A stretch of 64,000 bases of DNA. Origin: Leptothoe spongobia TAU-MAC 1115 (GTDB taxonomy: Bacteria; Cyanobacteriota; Cyanobacteriia; Phormidesmidales; Phormidesmidaceae). Where the stretch lies: positions 1 through 64,000 of the forward strand of contig NZ_JADOES010000002.1 of the NCBI RefSeq assembly GCF_018739885.1. The letters run 5' to 3'. Position numbers and translations under genes: made by a program. A model generated the notes under the pieces. The model saw nothing but the letters and a program-made list of their open reading frames with translations. It was not told the DNA's origin and searched no databases. Below, one piece after another: positions 37,824 through 47,309 of the stretch (position 1 is its first letter; each line of letters opens with the position of its first letter).

Positions 37824-40406
37824 GTGAAAACATTTATTCCTGACGCTCTGCTCCGCAACACTGTTCTCAGCACCACCGCTTCGTTCGTTACTTTTATTGG
37901 GATTTCCGCCTCCAGTGCCTGGGCACAAAATCAGCCTGAATTAAAGTCTCGTCCAGAGGATCGCCCCCTAGCACAAAATATTGATGGATCCGATGATCAG
38001 CCCCTAAAGGTAGAGCCACGGGTTGGGGTCAATTTTCAATCAGGTCCCGGCGTTGGCTATGATGCATCATTTGGCGGTCTTCATTTTTTTGTACCCTTTG
38101 GACAAATCCCTGAACAAAGTACATTTTACACGGCAGGGCAGGTTAATCTTTTTACAAATGACGATAACTTCAACGGTAATTTGCGTTTAGGCTATCGCAC
38201 TCAATTACCTAACAACGAGTTGGTTTTAGGGGGCTATGTTGGGTGGGATGTGAACCAAACTTCCTCGGATGAGACATTTCATCAAATGGGTCTGGGGGCC
38301 GACTTGCAGGGCAATAAGTGGATAGTTAGTACAAACGCTTATCTGCCGGTGGGCTCTACCCGGAGGGAAGTTGCCAGTAGTGTGGCAGACAACGGTACCA
38401 CCTTTTCAGATTTCAGATTTTCAGGAAATAATTTACTTTACTCAAGCCTGAATCAACAAACGACTACCCGTCTCTACGAAGCCGCAATGACTGGGGTGGA
38501 CCTGGAAGCCGGGTATGAGCTCTTGAGCTGGGATCAGGGCAATCTGTATGGCTATGGCGGTGTCTATTTTCTAGATGCCTCGGGGACGTCATCGGTAGTC
38601 GGGGGACGGGGGCGATTGCAAGTGGCGGTTGATAATTTTCAAGGGGGTCTTTCTGTCCAGTCAGACGACAACTTTGGGACAACGGTCGCTGTTAACCTGG
38701 GAGTAACATTTGGTGGAAATTCTCATCGTAAGCGGGGGGAAACCTCGGCAGGCTCGTTAGTGGCTCGACTCGGAAATGAGGTGCAGCGACGACATGTTAT
38801 TGCCATTGATCAACAGACCGCTACAACATTCTCCTTGACTCAGGCTAATAATCTGATCGCCAGGAATCCTGCAACGGGGCAGACATGGCGGTTTCTCCAT
38901 GTAACTGATGGGGTAATGGGTGGAGATGGTACCTTTGAGACCCCGTTAGGTGCGGTAACCGATGGGACTGCGATCGCAGCCACTGCAGGCAATGATGTGA
39001 TCTACGTAGAGGCTGGTGACCGCACAGGTCTGGCCGGCTTTACGATTCCAGATAATGTGCAGGTCCTCTCCACCGGCGTGATCCAGGCATTAGATGTCCA
39101 GGATGTGGGGATTACCCCATTACCGGGCTCAGGGTCAGGAACATTACCCTTAGTCAATAGCACCGTTACCATGGGCAATGGCACAACGCTATCTGGGTTC
39201 GATGTGAAAACAGTAGAAACTAGTGGTATCTATGCTCGAAATGTGAGTGACTTTACCATTGATCGCAATCAAGTGACCACCACTGCTGCCAGTGGTATTC
39301 AGTCTAATGCCCTGGCTGGTGAGGTCGTTAATAACGCTAGGATTTCAGATAATTCTGTTACTACTATCGGCGAGGGGGCCAGGGCCATTGACACCTCTGC
39401 CTCTAATGGCGGCACCATCAGCAATACAACCATTTCAGGTAACTCTATTGCAACAACAGGCATCAGGGCCAGTGGCATTGATAACTATGCCGACAATGGT
39501 GGCACCATCAGTAACAGCATGATTACGGGTAACTCAATTACAACAACTGAGCTGTTTTCCTACGGCATTATTGACGATGCCTATAATGGTGGCACCATCA
39601 GCGATACAACCATCACAGGTAATACAATTTCTACATCCGGCTTCTTTACGGATGGTATTTTAGAACTGGCCAGTGACGGTACCATTAGCCGTGCGACCAT
39701 CTCAGGCAACACCATTGAGACAACGGGCATCGGATCTCAAGGTATATATGTATATGCGAACACGGGTGGCACCATTAGGGATACAACCATATCGGGCAAT
39801 ACCCTGACTACAACAAGAGCTATTTCCAATGGGATTGCCGCCAATAGTTATAATGGCGAAATTAGCAACACCACCATATCGGGGAATACCATTACAACGG
39901 CAGGAAATAACGCCAATGGCATCGACTTGGAAACCTATGAGGGGACGCTAAACAATACCACGATATCGGGCAATACCATTACCACCACTGGCTCCTATGG
40001 TGATGGTATTTATGCCTATGTCTATAGCGGCACACTAAACAATCCAACCATATCGGGCAACACAGTCTCGACAATCGGAGAGGGGGCACAGGGCATTGAA
40101 TTTGCCATCGAGGATGCTGGCACAATGAACAACGCCACGATTACCAATAATCAAATTCAACAGGCAGGAGAGCACAGTGTGATCCTCCAGACTAACGAAA
40201 CCACTAGCAACATCTGTGTTACACAATTTAGTGGTAACACCAGTGGTGGACCCAATACATTTAGCGCAGGTGGTAATGATCTGAATATCATCGTTGAGCC
40301 AGGGTCGACGGTAGACTTTGTGAACTTTGACAATGTTGCTGCCAATAATACCGGATTTGATGATGTCGTCGGGACACCCTCAGGTCAGCCCAGTACATGT
40401 CCATAA
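37824..40406 (+). CDS. inverse-autotransporter-like adhesin with parallel beta-helix repeats
   Basis: 860 residues from GTG 37824. A signal peptide ends near SSAWAQ (about residue 35). Residues ~55-300 match the inverse-autotransporter beta-barrel pattern (NGNLRLGYRTQL, LVLGGYVGWD, FHQMGLGADLQGNKW, TNAYLPVGSTRR). A linker leads to a right-handed beta-helix passenger (about 440-830) made of repeats such as TTISGNTITTTG with Asn ladders. The product should sit in the outer membrane with the passenger outside. A C-terminal segment (FDDVVGTP...STCP) is repeated as a relic at 40764. The divergent diguanylate cyclase suggests c-di-GMP-linked attachment. A polysaccharide-lyase-like function for the helix cannot be excluded. 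Confidence 0.8.
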   Translation: MKTFIPDALLRNTVLSTTASFVTFIGISASSAWAQNQPELKSRPEDRPLAQNIDGSDDQPLKVEPRVGVNFQSGPGVGYDASFGGLHFFVPFGQIPEQSTFYTAGQVNLFTNDDNFNGNLRLGYRTQLPNNELVLGGYVGWDVNQTSSDETFHQMGLGADLQGNKWIVSTNAYLPVGSTRREVASSVADNGTTFSDFRFSGNNLLYSSLNQQTTTRLYEAAMTGVDLEAGYELLSWDQGNLYGYGGVYFLDASGTSSVVGGRGRLQVAVDNFQGGLSVQSDDNFGTTVAVNLGVTFGGNSHRKRGETSAGSLVARLGNEVQRRHVIAIDQQTATTFSLTQANNLIARNPATGQTWRFLHVTDGVMGGDGTFETPLGAVTDGTAIAATAGNDVIYVEAGDRTGLAGFTIPDNVQVLSTGVIQALDVQDVGITPLPGSGSGTLPLVNSTVTMGNGTTLSGFDVKTVETSGIYARNVSDFTIDRNQVTTTAASGIQSNALAGEVVNNARISDNSVTTIGEGARAIDTSASNGGTISNTTISGNSIATTGIRASGIDNYADNGGTISNSMITGNSITTTELFSYGIIDDAYNGGTISDTTITGNTISTSGFFTDGILELASDGTISRATISGNTIETTGIGSQGIYVYANTGGTIRDTTISGNTLTTTRAISNGIAANSYNGEISNTTISGNTITTAGNNANGIDLETYEGTLNNTTISGNTITTTGSYGDGIYAYVYSGTLNNPTISGNTVSTIGEGAQGIEFAIEDAGTMNNATITNNQIQQAGEHSVILQTNETTSNICVTQFSGNTSGGPNTFSAGGNDLNIIVEPGSTVDFVNFDNVAANNTGFDDVVGTPSGQPSTCP
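39400..40140 (+). repeat. beta-helix coding repeats in the adhesin gene
   Basis: At least nine copies of a degenerate 66-84-base unit, recognisable by GGCACCATCAG...ACAACCAT followed by GGCAATACCATT and ACAACAACAGG-like runs. They encode the rungs of the beta-helix. Units vary in length by multiples of three, consistent with slippage or recombination that keeps the frame. Confidence 0.75.
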
Positions 40407-40478
40407 ATGATTACCCATAGATCTTGTTCGTAAATACTATGACATCTGTACCAACCCTAGAACAAGAGCCCCTCACCT

Positions 40479-40679
40479 GTGTACATATGTGGGGTTTGGG
40501 TATTGAACATCCATACGGGTGAAACAGTCGCCTTTCTAAGATTTGACAGCGGTGTCCAAGAGATTTTTGCAGTAGAGATAATGGCTCACGCAAGATTTCC
40601 TGAGGTGTTTGAAGGTACTGAGGATGAACTGAATACAGCCTATGCTTTACCAGATGAAGCGCTTCAACATATTGTTTAG
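40479..40679 (+). pseudogene. TIGR03032-family (DUF4915-like) C-terminal fragment
   Basis: 66 codons reading CGVWVLNIHTGETVAFLRF, then GVQEIFAVEI, RFPEV and LPDEALQHIV. This matches the C-terminal strand pattern of TIGR03032 proteins, which are normally several times longer. An in-frame TAG lies eight codons upstream, so the rest is gone. It sits between the adhesin gene and a relic of that gene's end, marking a recombination scar. Confidence 0.55.
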
Positions 40680-40763
40680 ATTGACTGTTAATTTAGTGGT
40701 CTGTCAACCCTGAATTTTCAGGTTGAGACTAGGGGAAAGAGCAAGGGAGCAAGGGGGATTTCA

Positions 40764-40814
40764 TCTGATGATGTAGTTGGCACTCCCCCAGATCAGCCTA
40801 GTAACTGTCCATAG
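40764..40814 (+). pseudogene. relic of a second adhesin 3' end
   Basis: Reads SDDVVGTPPDQPSNCP and stop, nearly the same as the last residues of the adhesin ending at 40406 (DDVVGTPSGQPSTCP and stop). About 360 bases separate the two ends, with the TIGR03032 fragment between them. It indicates that a tandem paralogue of the adhesin gene once existed here and was deleted. Confidence 0.65.
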
Positions 40815-41016
40815 CGCATGAAAAGATAACACTTTTTATCAGACAAGATAAGAGTTTTAGAGCTGCCAACACTTGAATAAAATGGCTATGCTGATCCTAT
40901 AGGGTGACTGGTGTTGCTAATACAGGTTTAGCCCTGTTAGTAACACCTTATACGCTTGTCGCTCCTCACTAACCTAGCTAGAATTCTACCATCTAGCTAG
41001 GTATTCCTATCCTGGT

Positions 41017-41922
41017 TCAAGCGAGTACATAGCGATCGCGACCTTGGCGTTTGGCTGCGTACAGAGCCTGGTCCGCCAAGTCTACTAGTCGATTGGACGA
41101 GGTGTCTAGCGTCGGGACCATACTGGCAATGCCGAGACTAATGGAAACCATCGAACTGGCGTCAGATTGGGCGTGAGAGATCGCTAAGGCTTGGATGGCT
41201 TGTTGGATATTTTGTGCGATCGCAACTGCCTCTTGCTCATTGGTATTTGGCAACACCACAGCAAACTCTTCTCCACCATATCGAGCTACAAAATCAGTCG
41301 AATCCTGAAGACTATCGTTAGCTGCCTGGGCAATTTTTTGCAGACAGTCATCTCCGGCAAGATGCCCATAGCAATCGTTATAACGTTTGAAATAATCCAC
41401 ATCGAATAGAATCACCGATAGGGGACGACCTTTTTGCTGGAGCTGTTGCCACTCATGGTGTAGCTGTTGACTAAAGAAACGGCGATTCTGGACCTGGGTT
41501 AACTCGTCAGTGTTTGCCAGTTTGTAGAGCATTTGATTCTCTTCCTTGAGAGACTGCTCTAACATTGTCTGTTCTTGAAGGAGCTGGCACAGTCGTTGAT
41601 TAGTTCTCTTTAGTTGAATGTTCTGGGTGCCGATACTTTGATGCAGCATACCATAGGAGAACTGACCTGGAAAAAGCTGTTTAAGCCCCAGATATAGGCT
41701 CAATGTTAGCGTTAGCAACCAATAAATCTGTTGCCCACAAGCCATATACTCATAACTGACAGCAGGGAACCATTCCAATAAAATGTAGCCAATTGCCAGT
41801 CCCGCGATAATTGCACTGATACGAGACTCCAGTTGTATCCATCGTTGTGAAACGACAGCATAGAATACGCACTGTAGTGTGAACATAAACCCAACTGGAA
41901 GTTGTTCAGTTTTACCCATCAT
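41017..41922 (-). CDS. membrane GGDEF diguanylate cyclase (copy 2)
   Basis: 301 residues, clearly paralogous to the cyclase at 36368 over its whole length (GKTEQ near the start, QQIYWLL, FDVDYFK, ARYGGEEFAVVLPN, ISLGIASMVPT, ALY-AKRQGRDR). N-terminal membrane helices and a coiled-coil linker precede the GGDEF domain. The active motif GGEEF is intact, but the I-site position reads DSTD, without Arg, so feedback inhibition may be lost. AAGGAACACGATA precedes tandem ATGs. It is divergent from the TPS haemagglutinin gene at 42905. Confidence 0.9.
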   Translation of the reverse strand: MMGKTEQLPVGFMFTLQCVFYAVVSQRWIQLESRISAIIAGLAIGYILLEWFPAVSYEYMACGQQIYWLLTLTLSLYLGLKQLFPGQFSYGMLHQSIGTQNIQLKRTNQRLCQLLQEQTMLEQSLKEENQMLYKLANTDELTQVQNRRFFSQQLHHEWQQLQQKGRPLSVILFDVDYFKRYNDCYGHLAGDDCLQKIAQAANDSLQDSTDFVARYGGEEFAVVLPNTNEQEAVAIAQNIQQAIQALAISHAQSDASSMVSISLGIASMVPTLDTSSNRLVDLADQALYAAKRQGRDRYVLA

Positions 41923-42410
41923 TATCGTGTTCCTTGGTGTTTGAATTTGCTACAACTTTAAAGAGAAGATTCCATAAAGACTTACGAAAAGACCTCGCAG
42001 TTAGCTCGATCTAATTAATCTCGAATAGACTATGGGCGTGAGACTTTGAAGTGACTCTCATGTCAGAGAGAATAGAGGGTCTCAACAACTTTTATGAATG
42101 AATTAGCTTTAAGCTAAAAAGCCTCAACAAACAATCTATGGCTTACTTAGTTCAACTATGACCCGGTAAAACCTGCAGTCTTTTCTATGCAAAAACTCTG
42201 ATGCTAGACAGAGATAATCTTTAAGGGTTAAGTATGAAAAAATGGAATGTCATTGGCATAATGTATGATTTCCTTCATCTAAACTTAGTAAAAACCATTT
42301 CTTATGCGCCTTGTGTGATCAGCATCAATGATCGATTGGTTTAATTTTTGTTGTTATTTAACCAACCAAAAATCAAGCCTCAAAAGCCATAATCCCTTTA
42401 ATTTCAGTGG

Positions 42411-42540
42411 AAATACATCGAGCAAAACAGATGTAAGGTGATGCGGGTCAACAGGGTGTGATGAGACTCACAAGGAGAAATACATCGAGCAAAACAGATG
42501 TAAAGTGATGCAAGTCAACAGGATGTGATGAGACTCACAA
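42411..42540. repeat. 67-bp tandem duplication
   Basis: The unit beginning AAATACATCGAGCAAAACAG at 42411 is repeated from 42478. The copies differ at four of about 63 positions (for example TAAGGTG against TAAAGTG, GCGGGTC against GCAAGTC). Both carry GTGATGAGACTCACAA. The role is unknown; it may be a doubled regulatory site upstream of the haemagglutinin gene. Confidence 0.8.
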
Positions 42541-42619
42541 AATGATCCACCTCAGATAACAAGCAAGGTGACTTGTCCTAAAAGTAACAAAAAGTAGCTA
42601 GTGCAGCGTCGTGGCATTA

Positions 42620-42643
42620 AACTGGGTGCGATCGCACCCAGTT
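42620..42643. repeat. 24-bp perfect palindrome centred on HIP1
   Basis: The arm AACTGGGTGCGA is followed directly by its reverse complement, with GCGATCGC at the centre. It lies about 260 bases before the haemagglutinin start. HIP1 alone would explain only the central 8-10 bases; the extension suggests either a protein-binding site or a REP-like sequence. Confidence 0.7.
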
Positions 42644-42904
42644 CTACCCCGGTTCGTTTTCAACCTCATAAAAAGTGTTCTTTCCACCTACCAAAAGTCA
42701 CTTCTCATCAGTATCAAATGCATGAAATCGATAAAACCTGATAAAAACTCTTATTTCCTCTTAGCTATTGTTACCATCGGTCGAAATACTCTAGACAAAA
42801 ATGCTAACCTTAAATAGCCGGTTAGACTGCTTAATTAATATGGTTACGGGCAACAGGCTACGGCAACAGTACATGGGTGCAGGGAAAATGTAGTCGGGTG
42901 TGCT

Positions 42905-45900
42905 ATGGCTAGCATGGGATTTATGTCTACTGCACCCGCTTGCAGCTCTCGGTGCGTTTCTGTTGGCAAGTTTTTGAGGATGGCGGTGGGGTTGGTAATG
43001 CTGGGAGCGTTTCCAGCCTCTGCCCAAATCACCAGTGATGCCAGCCTAGGTTCCAGGCCCTCTCAAATCACCACCGATGGTACCCGAGAGCTGATTCAGG
43101 GAGGGTCAACTCAAGGGACCAATTTATTTCATAGTTTTTCTGAATTTAATGTAGCAGAGGGACAACAGGTTTATTTCGTTAACCCTAATGGTATTGCTAA
43201 TATTCTGAGTCGAGTAACGGGGACACAACGCTCTGATATTCTTGGTACCCTGGGCGTCGATGGTGATGCCAATCTTTTTCTGCTCAATCCGAACGGTATC
43301 CTGTTTGGCCCCAATGCCCAATTGGAGATGGGTGGGTCATTTTTAGCCAGCACGGCTGATCAGCTGACGTTTGAGGATGGGGCTACGTTTAGTGCAGTCC
43401 AGCCACAGCAGCCCCTGTTAACGGTCAGTGCTCCCATCGGCTTGCACCATGGCGATCGCCCCAACGGCAACATTATCAATCAAGGTCAATTAGCGCTGTC
43501 CCCTGAACAACAACTCACCCTCTTTGGTCACCAGGTTGAGCACAGCGGCGAGTTGAGGGTGCCAGGGGGACGAGTCGAACTGCTAGGCCACCAGATTGAT
43601 GTGGTGGGTCAGGCGGTGATTGATGTGTCGAGTCCTGGCCAGGGGGGCGTGATCTTGGTGGGCGGGGATTACCAGGGACAGCCGACTCGCCCCACATCGG
43701 CTATGACTACGGTGGGTGCCCAGACGAAGCTAACGGCGGATGGCATTGGTACAGGGAATGGCGGACAGGTAATCCTATGGTCCGATGGTATCACTCGCTT
43801 TGAGGGCAGTATTTTGGCCAGGGGTGGGGCTCCAGATGGGACTCCAGATGGGACTCCAGATGGGGCTCCAGATGGGACTCCAGATGGGGCTCCAGATGGG
43901 ACTCCAGATGGGGCTCCAGATGGGACTCCAGTCATAGGTGGCACTGCCGGAGCAGGCAACGGTGGCTTTGTGGAAGTGTCAGGCAAGACGGGCCTGGTCT
44001 ATGCTGGCCAGGTTGATGCCACAGCCACCCATGGATTGTCGGGGACGTTACTGTTGGACCCAACCAATGTGACCATTGCCAATGGGACTGGGGTCAACAG
44101 TCTGAATGTTTTATTTGAAACCGTATTAGAGGGGCTATCAGGGGATACCAATCTGTTGATTACGGCGACGAATGACATTGTGCTCCAGGACCTGGCGGAT
44201 AATGCCCTGGAGTTGCAACCGGGTCGGGGGGAAGTACGGTTCACAGCCGACTCGGACGGGGATGGCGTGGGTGCCTTCATCATGGAGGATGTAACGGCGG
44301 ATCGGATTGATACGTTTGGCCGGGATATTGCGATCGCAGGCGCAAATCTCCAAGTCGGCCATCTCAACACCAACGCCACCCCCAACCAGGATGCCGGTCA
44401 ACTATTAAATTCTGCCCAGGCAATCGGACAGGTGACTGGCCCTGCCCTCACAACAATTTCAGGACAGCTATCCCATCCAACCGATGTAGATCTCTACGAA
44501 ATTTACCTATCAGGAACAGAACCATTTTCCGCCAGTACAGTAACGACCAATACCGCCAGCCCCAACACCCAACTCTTTCTGTTTGATGCCACTGGCCGAG
44601 GTCTCTATGGCAATGACAATGATGCCACCTGTGGTTGCCGCCAATCCACCCTCCAACCTGGTACCCAGCTCCCTGAGGGTATCTACTATTTGGGCATCGC
44701 CTCCTATGCCGCCGAACCCGCTAGTTCCACAGGAGCCATATTTTCCGACGGGTTTGCCACATTGAACTTTAATGCCCTCGAAGTAGCCACCGGACCAGGA
44801 CAGAATGAACCCTTAAGCACCTGGATCAATCAGCCAGGAATAGAAGTGGGCGGTTATGACATCACCCTGGCCGGAGTGACTGGGGTGGCCAATCAAATCT
44901 CCGAAATGCCCCTGTCCAATAGTGGAGCAATTTCCTTAATCGCCACCCATGGAGACATTCGTACGGGTCAGCTCACCACAACTGCCACCAATACTGGCGG
45001 TGATATTACCGTAGCAGCGACTGGAGGCGGACTGAAGATCACCGACACCCTCAATACCCTGGGCAGTCAGGGCAACGGCGGACGGGTATCCCTAACTGCC
45101 ACGGGAGATATTCGCTTTCAGCCCGGTGCATCGGTGTTAACCCGAGGACAATTAGCCGGGGATTTATCGATCCAAAGTGACGGTGAAATTGTGGTGCAGG
45201 GGGGACTCTTCTCCATGCAAAGCACAACCACTGATCTCACTGGGGTGAGGGGGGCCAGCTTTGAGCTTCAGGGACAATCTCTACGGCTACAGAATGGGGC
45301 CCAAATTATTTCAGAAACCTTGGGCACAGTCACCCTCAAAGATTCACGGGTTGAGGTGCAAGAGGGGGTGACCCTCAGCGGGTTGGGCTCGGTCAATCGC
45401 TTTAATCCCTTTAGCGTCTTAGGTACCCAGGTGGGCTCAGAAGCCACCGGCAATGGGGGCATGTTGACCTTGGACATCGGCACCCTCAGCGTGACGGATG
45501 CGGCAGTGGTGACCACCCGTTCCTTTGGTCGGGGCAATGCCGGAGACTTAACCATAATGGGTGATGAAGTCTTGGTGTCAGGGGCGGTGCAAATAGACGA
45601 GACTCTCTTGTTGGACAATGGCGAATCCATCTTTGAAAGTGAACTCAGTACAGAGGCAGAACGAGAAGAGGAAGAATTGTTATTTCGAGGTGGGATTGAT
45701 AATCCCTTTACCTTCTCAGCCAATGAGGCCAATGCCGGAGATTTACGGCTAGACGTCGGAAAATTACGGGTGGAGAATGGGGGAGAAGTGTCAGCTGGCA
45801 CCCATTCCCTGGGCAACGGAGGAAATTTTACGATTGTTGCCAATGAGGTGATTGTCACCGGCCAGATGTTGGGAGAACGTAGCGAGTTGGGGACTGAAAC

Positions 45901-47287
45901 CGTCCCGGAGTTTTTAGCAGCCCGACCACCCGAGGGCAATGCTGGCAATTTATTGATTGAGAGCGATCTCATCAGCGTTACCAATGGAGGCCAAATTGCC
46001 ACTGGCACCTTGGCCTTAGGGGGCGATGCTGGACGCCTAGAGATTAAGGCTCGCGATGTGGAGGTGTCCGGGGGCTTTGTTTACCAGGGAAACGTCAACA
46101 CCAGTGCCATTATCTCCGAAGTACTGGATCCGTCCAATGAATCAGTACAGGGGGATACGGACCGCTCTTTTGGCGGCAGGGGCGGGGCGATTGACATCAA
46201 TGCGGAGACATTGAGCCTTCGGAACGGTGGGCAGATTTCTGCCAGTACGGCAGGCAACGGTACCGCCGGGGACGTGACCATTACGGTTCCCGCCATCGAA
46301 TTAACTGGGGCCTTTACGCCAGCTATCGATTTGGCCACCATGGCCCAGCCCAGGGACACCACCCCCATCCCTAGCGGTGTCTTTGCATCTAGTGAGACCG
46401 AGGGTCAAGCAGCGGGCAATATTCAAATTGCCACAACTACCCTCAAGCTGAATAATTCTGCCACCCTTGAGGCATCGACCCAGGGAGACCGGGGCAATAT
46501 CACCCTCACGGGAGGCACGGTGCTGATGAACAACGGGGGTCAAATCACCACCAATGCCGTAGGCACCGCTACGGGGGGCAATATTACCCTCGATCTCGAT
46601 CTGTTAATTGCCACTCCCCTATTGGGCAACAACGACATTACGGCTAACGCTGAAGACGGCTCCGGCGGACAAATTCGCATCAATAGCCGCTCTCCGATTC
46701 TAGGATTTCAGGTGGGTGATCGGGACAGTTTTCGCGCGGCTAATCTGACGCCTGCCGATCGGGCCACCAATGACATTACCGCGTTCTCTCAATTTAACCC
46801 GGCGATCGATGTCGGCAGCGTCACCATTGAGCCCCCTGAGATCGATCCCACCTCAGGCACGGTTGAACTGCCGACGCTGGTGGATCCGAGCGATCGCATT
46901 GCCACTGGATGTCCGGCTCAACGGGGCAATAGCTTTGCGGTGACTGGGCAAGGGGGACTGCCTCCTGATCCGCGCCGAGGACTGAGGGGGGCTGCCATTA
47001 GCCATGATTTTCGGCTGGCTCCGGATGGTGGAACAGATGGTGGGGTAAATCATGGGGTAGATGAGATGCTGGCAAATGGGCCAGGGGATCAGGGGGCAGG
47101 CACAAGGCACAGCCCCTACGGGGGGATTTCTGGAGATGTCTCTGCGGTGCCAGGCAATGCACCGATCGAGGCACCGATCGCCGAGGCTCAAACTTGGGTA
47201 AAAGCGGCTAACGGTAGCATTCGGCTGATTAACTCATCTGCCGATCTCTATGCCCTCACCTTTGTATCTAGCACCTGCCAACTATAG
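42905..47287 (+). CDS. two-partner-secretion filamentous-haemagglutinin-type protein
   Basis: 1,460 residues. A signal peptide ends near FPASA (about residue 40). The TPS domain follows (LFHSFSEFNVAEGQQVYF, NPNGI, ILSRVTG, LFLLNPNGILFGPNA; to about 250). An Asp/Gly/Pro repeat (PDGTPDGAPDG, about 310-342) and a PPC-like beta-domain (DVDLYEIYL, LFLFDATGRGLYGND, LPEGIYYLGI; about 520-620) interrupt the beta-helix. The remainder is a right-handed beta-helix rich in GNGG and GG-I repeats. No TpsB transporter gene is present in the window. The product should be exported to the cell surface or released. The CHAT protease gene starts 22 bases after the stop, so they are probably co-transcribed. Confidence 0.88.
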   Translation: MASMGFMSTAPACSSRCVSVGKFLRMAVGLVMLGAFPASAQITSDASLGSRPSQITTDGTRELIQGGSTQGTNLFHSFSEFNVAEGQQVYFVNPNGIANILSRVTGTQRSDILGTLGVDGDANLFLLNPNGILFGPNAQLEMGGSFLASTADQLTFEDGATFSAVQPQQPLLTVSAPIGLHHGDRPNGNIINQGQLALSPEQQLTLFGHQVEHSGELRVPGGRVELLGHQIDVVGQAVIDVSSPGQGGVILVGGDYQGQPTRPTSAMTTVGAQTKLTADGIGTGNGGQVILWSDGITRFEGSILARGGAPDGTPDGTPDGAPDGTPDGAPDGTPDGAPDGTPVIGGTAGAGNGGFVEVSGKTGLVYAGQVDATATHGLSGTLLLDPTNVTIANGTGVNSLNVLFETVLEGLSGDTNLLITATNDIVLQDLADNALELQPGRGEVRFTADSDGDGVGAFIMEDVTADRIDTFGRDIAIAGANLQVGHLNTNATPNQDAGQLLNSAQAIGQVTGPALTTISGQLSHPTDVDLYEIYLSGTEPFSASTVTTNTASPNTQLFLFDATGRGLYGNDNDATCGCRQSTLQPGTQLPEGIYYLGIASYAAEPASSTGAIFSDGFATLNFNALEVATGPGQNEPLSTWINQPGIEVGGYDITLAGVTGVANQISEMPLSNSGAISLIATHGDIRTGQLTTTATNTGGDITVAATGGGLKITDTLNTLGSQGNGGRVSLTATGDIRFQPGASVLTRGQLAGDLSIQSDGEIVVQGGLFSMQSTTTDLTGVRGASFELQGQSLRLQNGAQIISETLGTVTLKDSRVEVQEGVTLSGLGSVNRFNPFSVLGTQVGSEATGNGGMLTLDIGTLSVTDAAVVTTRSFGRGNAGDLTIMGDEVLVSGAVQIDETLLLDNGESIFESELSTEAEREEEELLFRGGIDNPFTFSANEANAGDLRLDVGKLRVENGGEVSAGTHSLGNGGNFTIVANEVIVTGQMLGERSELGTETVPEFLAARPPEGNAGNLLIESDLISVTNGGQIATGTLALGGDAGRLEIKARDVEVSGGFVYQGNVNTSAIISEVLDPSNESVQGDTDRSFGGRGGAIDINAETLSLRNGGQISASTAGNGTAGDVTITVPAIELTGAFTPAIDLATMAQPRDTTPIPSGVFASSETEGQAAGNIQIATTTLKLNNSATLEASTQGDRGNITLTGGTVLMNNGGQITTNAVGTATGGNITLDLDLLIATPLLGNNDITANAEDGSGGQIRINSRSPILGFQVGDRDSFRAANLTPADRATNDITAFSQFNPAIDVGSVTIEPPEIDPTSGTVELPTLVDPSDRIATGCPAQRGNSFAVTGQGGLPPDPRRGLRGAAISHDFRLAPDGGTDGGVNHGVDEMLANGPGDQGAGTRHSPYGGISGDVSAVPGNAPIEAPIAEAQTWVKAANGSIRLINSSADLYALTFVSSTCQL
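43826..43930 (+). repeat. 12-bp repeats encoding PDGT/PDGA
   Basis: Alternating GGGACTCCAGAT and GGGGCTCCAGAT units encode a (PDGx)n spacer within the haemagglutinin. The copies are almost identical at DNA level, so the array is recent and probably variable in length between strains. Confidence 0.9.
47094..47119 (+). repeat. mobile palindromic repeat within the haemagglutinin gene
   Basis: GGGCAGGCACAAGGC...GCCCCTACG, a copy of the unit found inverted in pbpC (29062-29087) and in the intergenic region at 51670-51696. It is read in frame as part of the C-terminal segment AGTRHSPYGG. Confidence 0.65.
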
Positions 47288-47309
47288 TGGCGTATTGGAG
47301 GATCTAAGG

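Larger units (their letters stand above)
41923..42904. other. long divergent intergenic region, GGDEF / haemagglutinin
   Basis: About 980 bases with no supported gene; a 68-codon plus frame at 42611 has no recognisable content. It contains a 67-bp tandem repeat (42411-42540) and a 24-bp perfect palindrome centred on HIP1 (42620-42643). The rest is AT-rich. It probably holds both promoters. Its length leaves room for a small RNA, but none can be shown. Confidence 0.4.

Noticed and set aside
39400..40140. CRISPR-like spacing of repeats
   Set aside because: Units are degenerate, in frame and encode beta-helix rungs; there are no identical repeats with unique spacers and no cas genes.
43669..43986. 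Minus-strand frame with GAPSGVPS repeats
   Set aside because: It is the reverse reading of the 12-bp PDGT/PDGA array, not a collagen-like gene.
45268..46008. 246-codon minus-strand frame inside the haemagglutinin gene
   Set aside because: Opposite-strand shadow of a repetitive beta-helix gene; low-complexity composition and no ribosome site.
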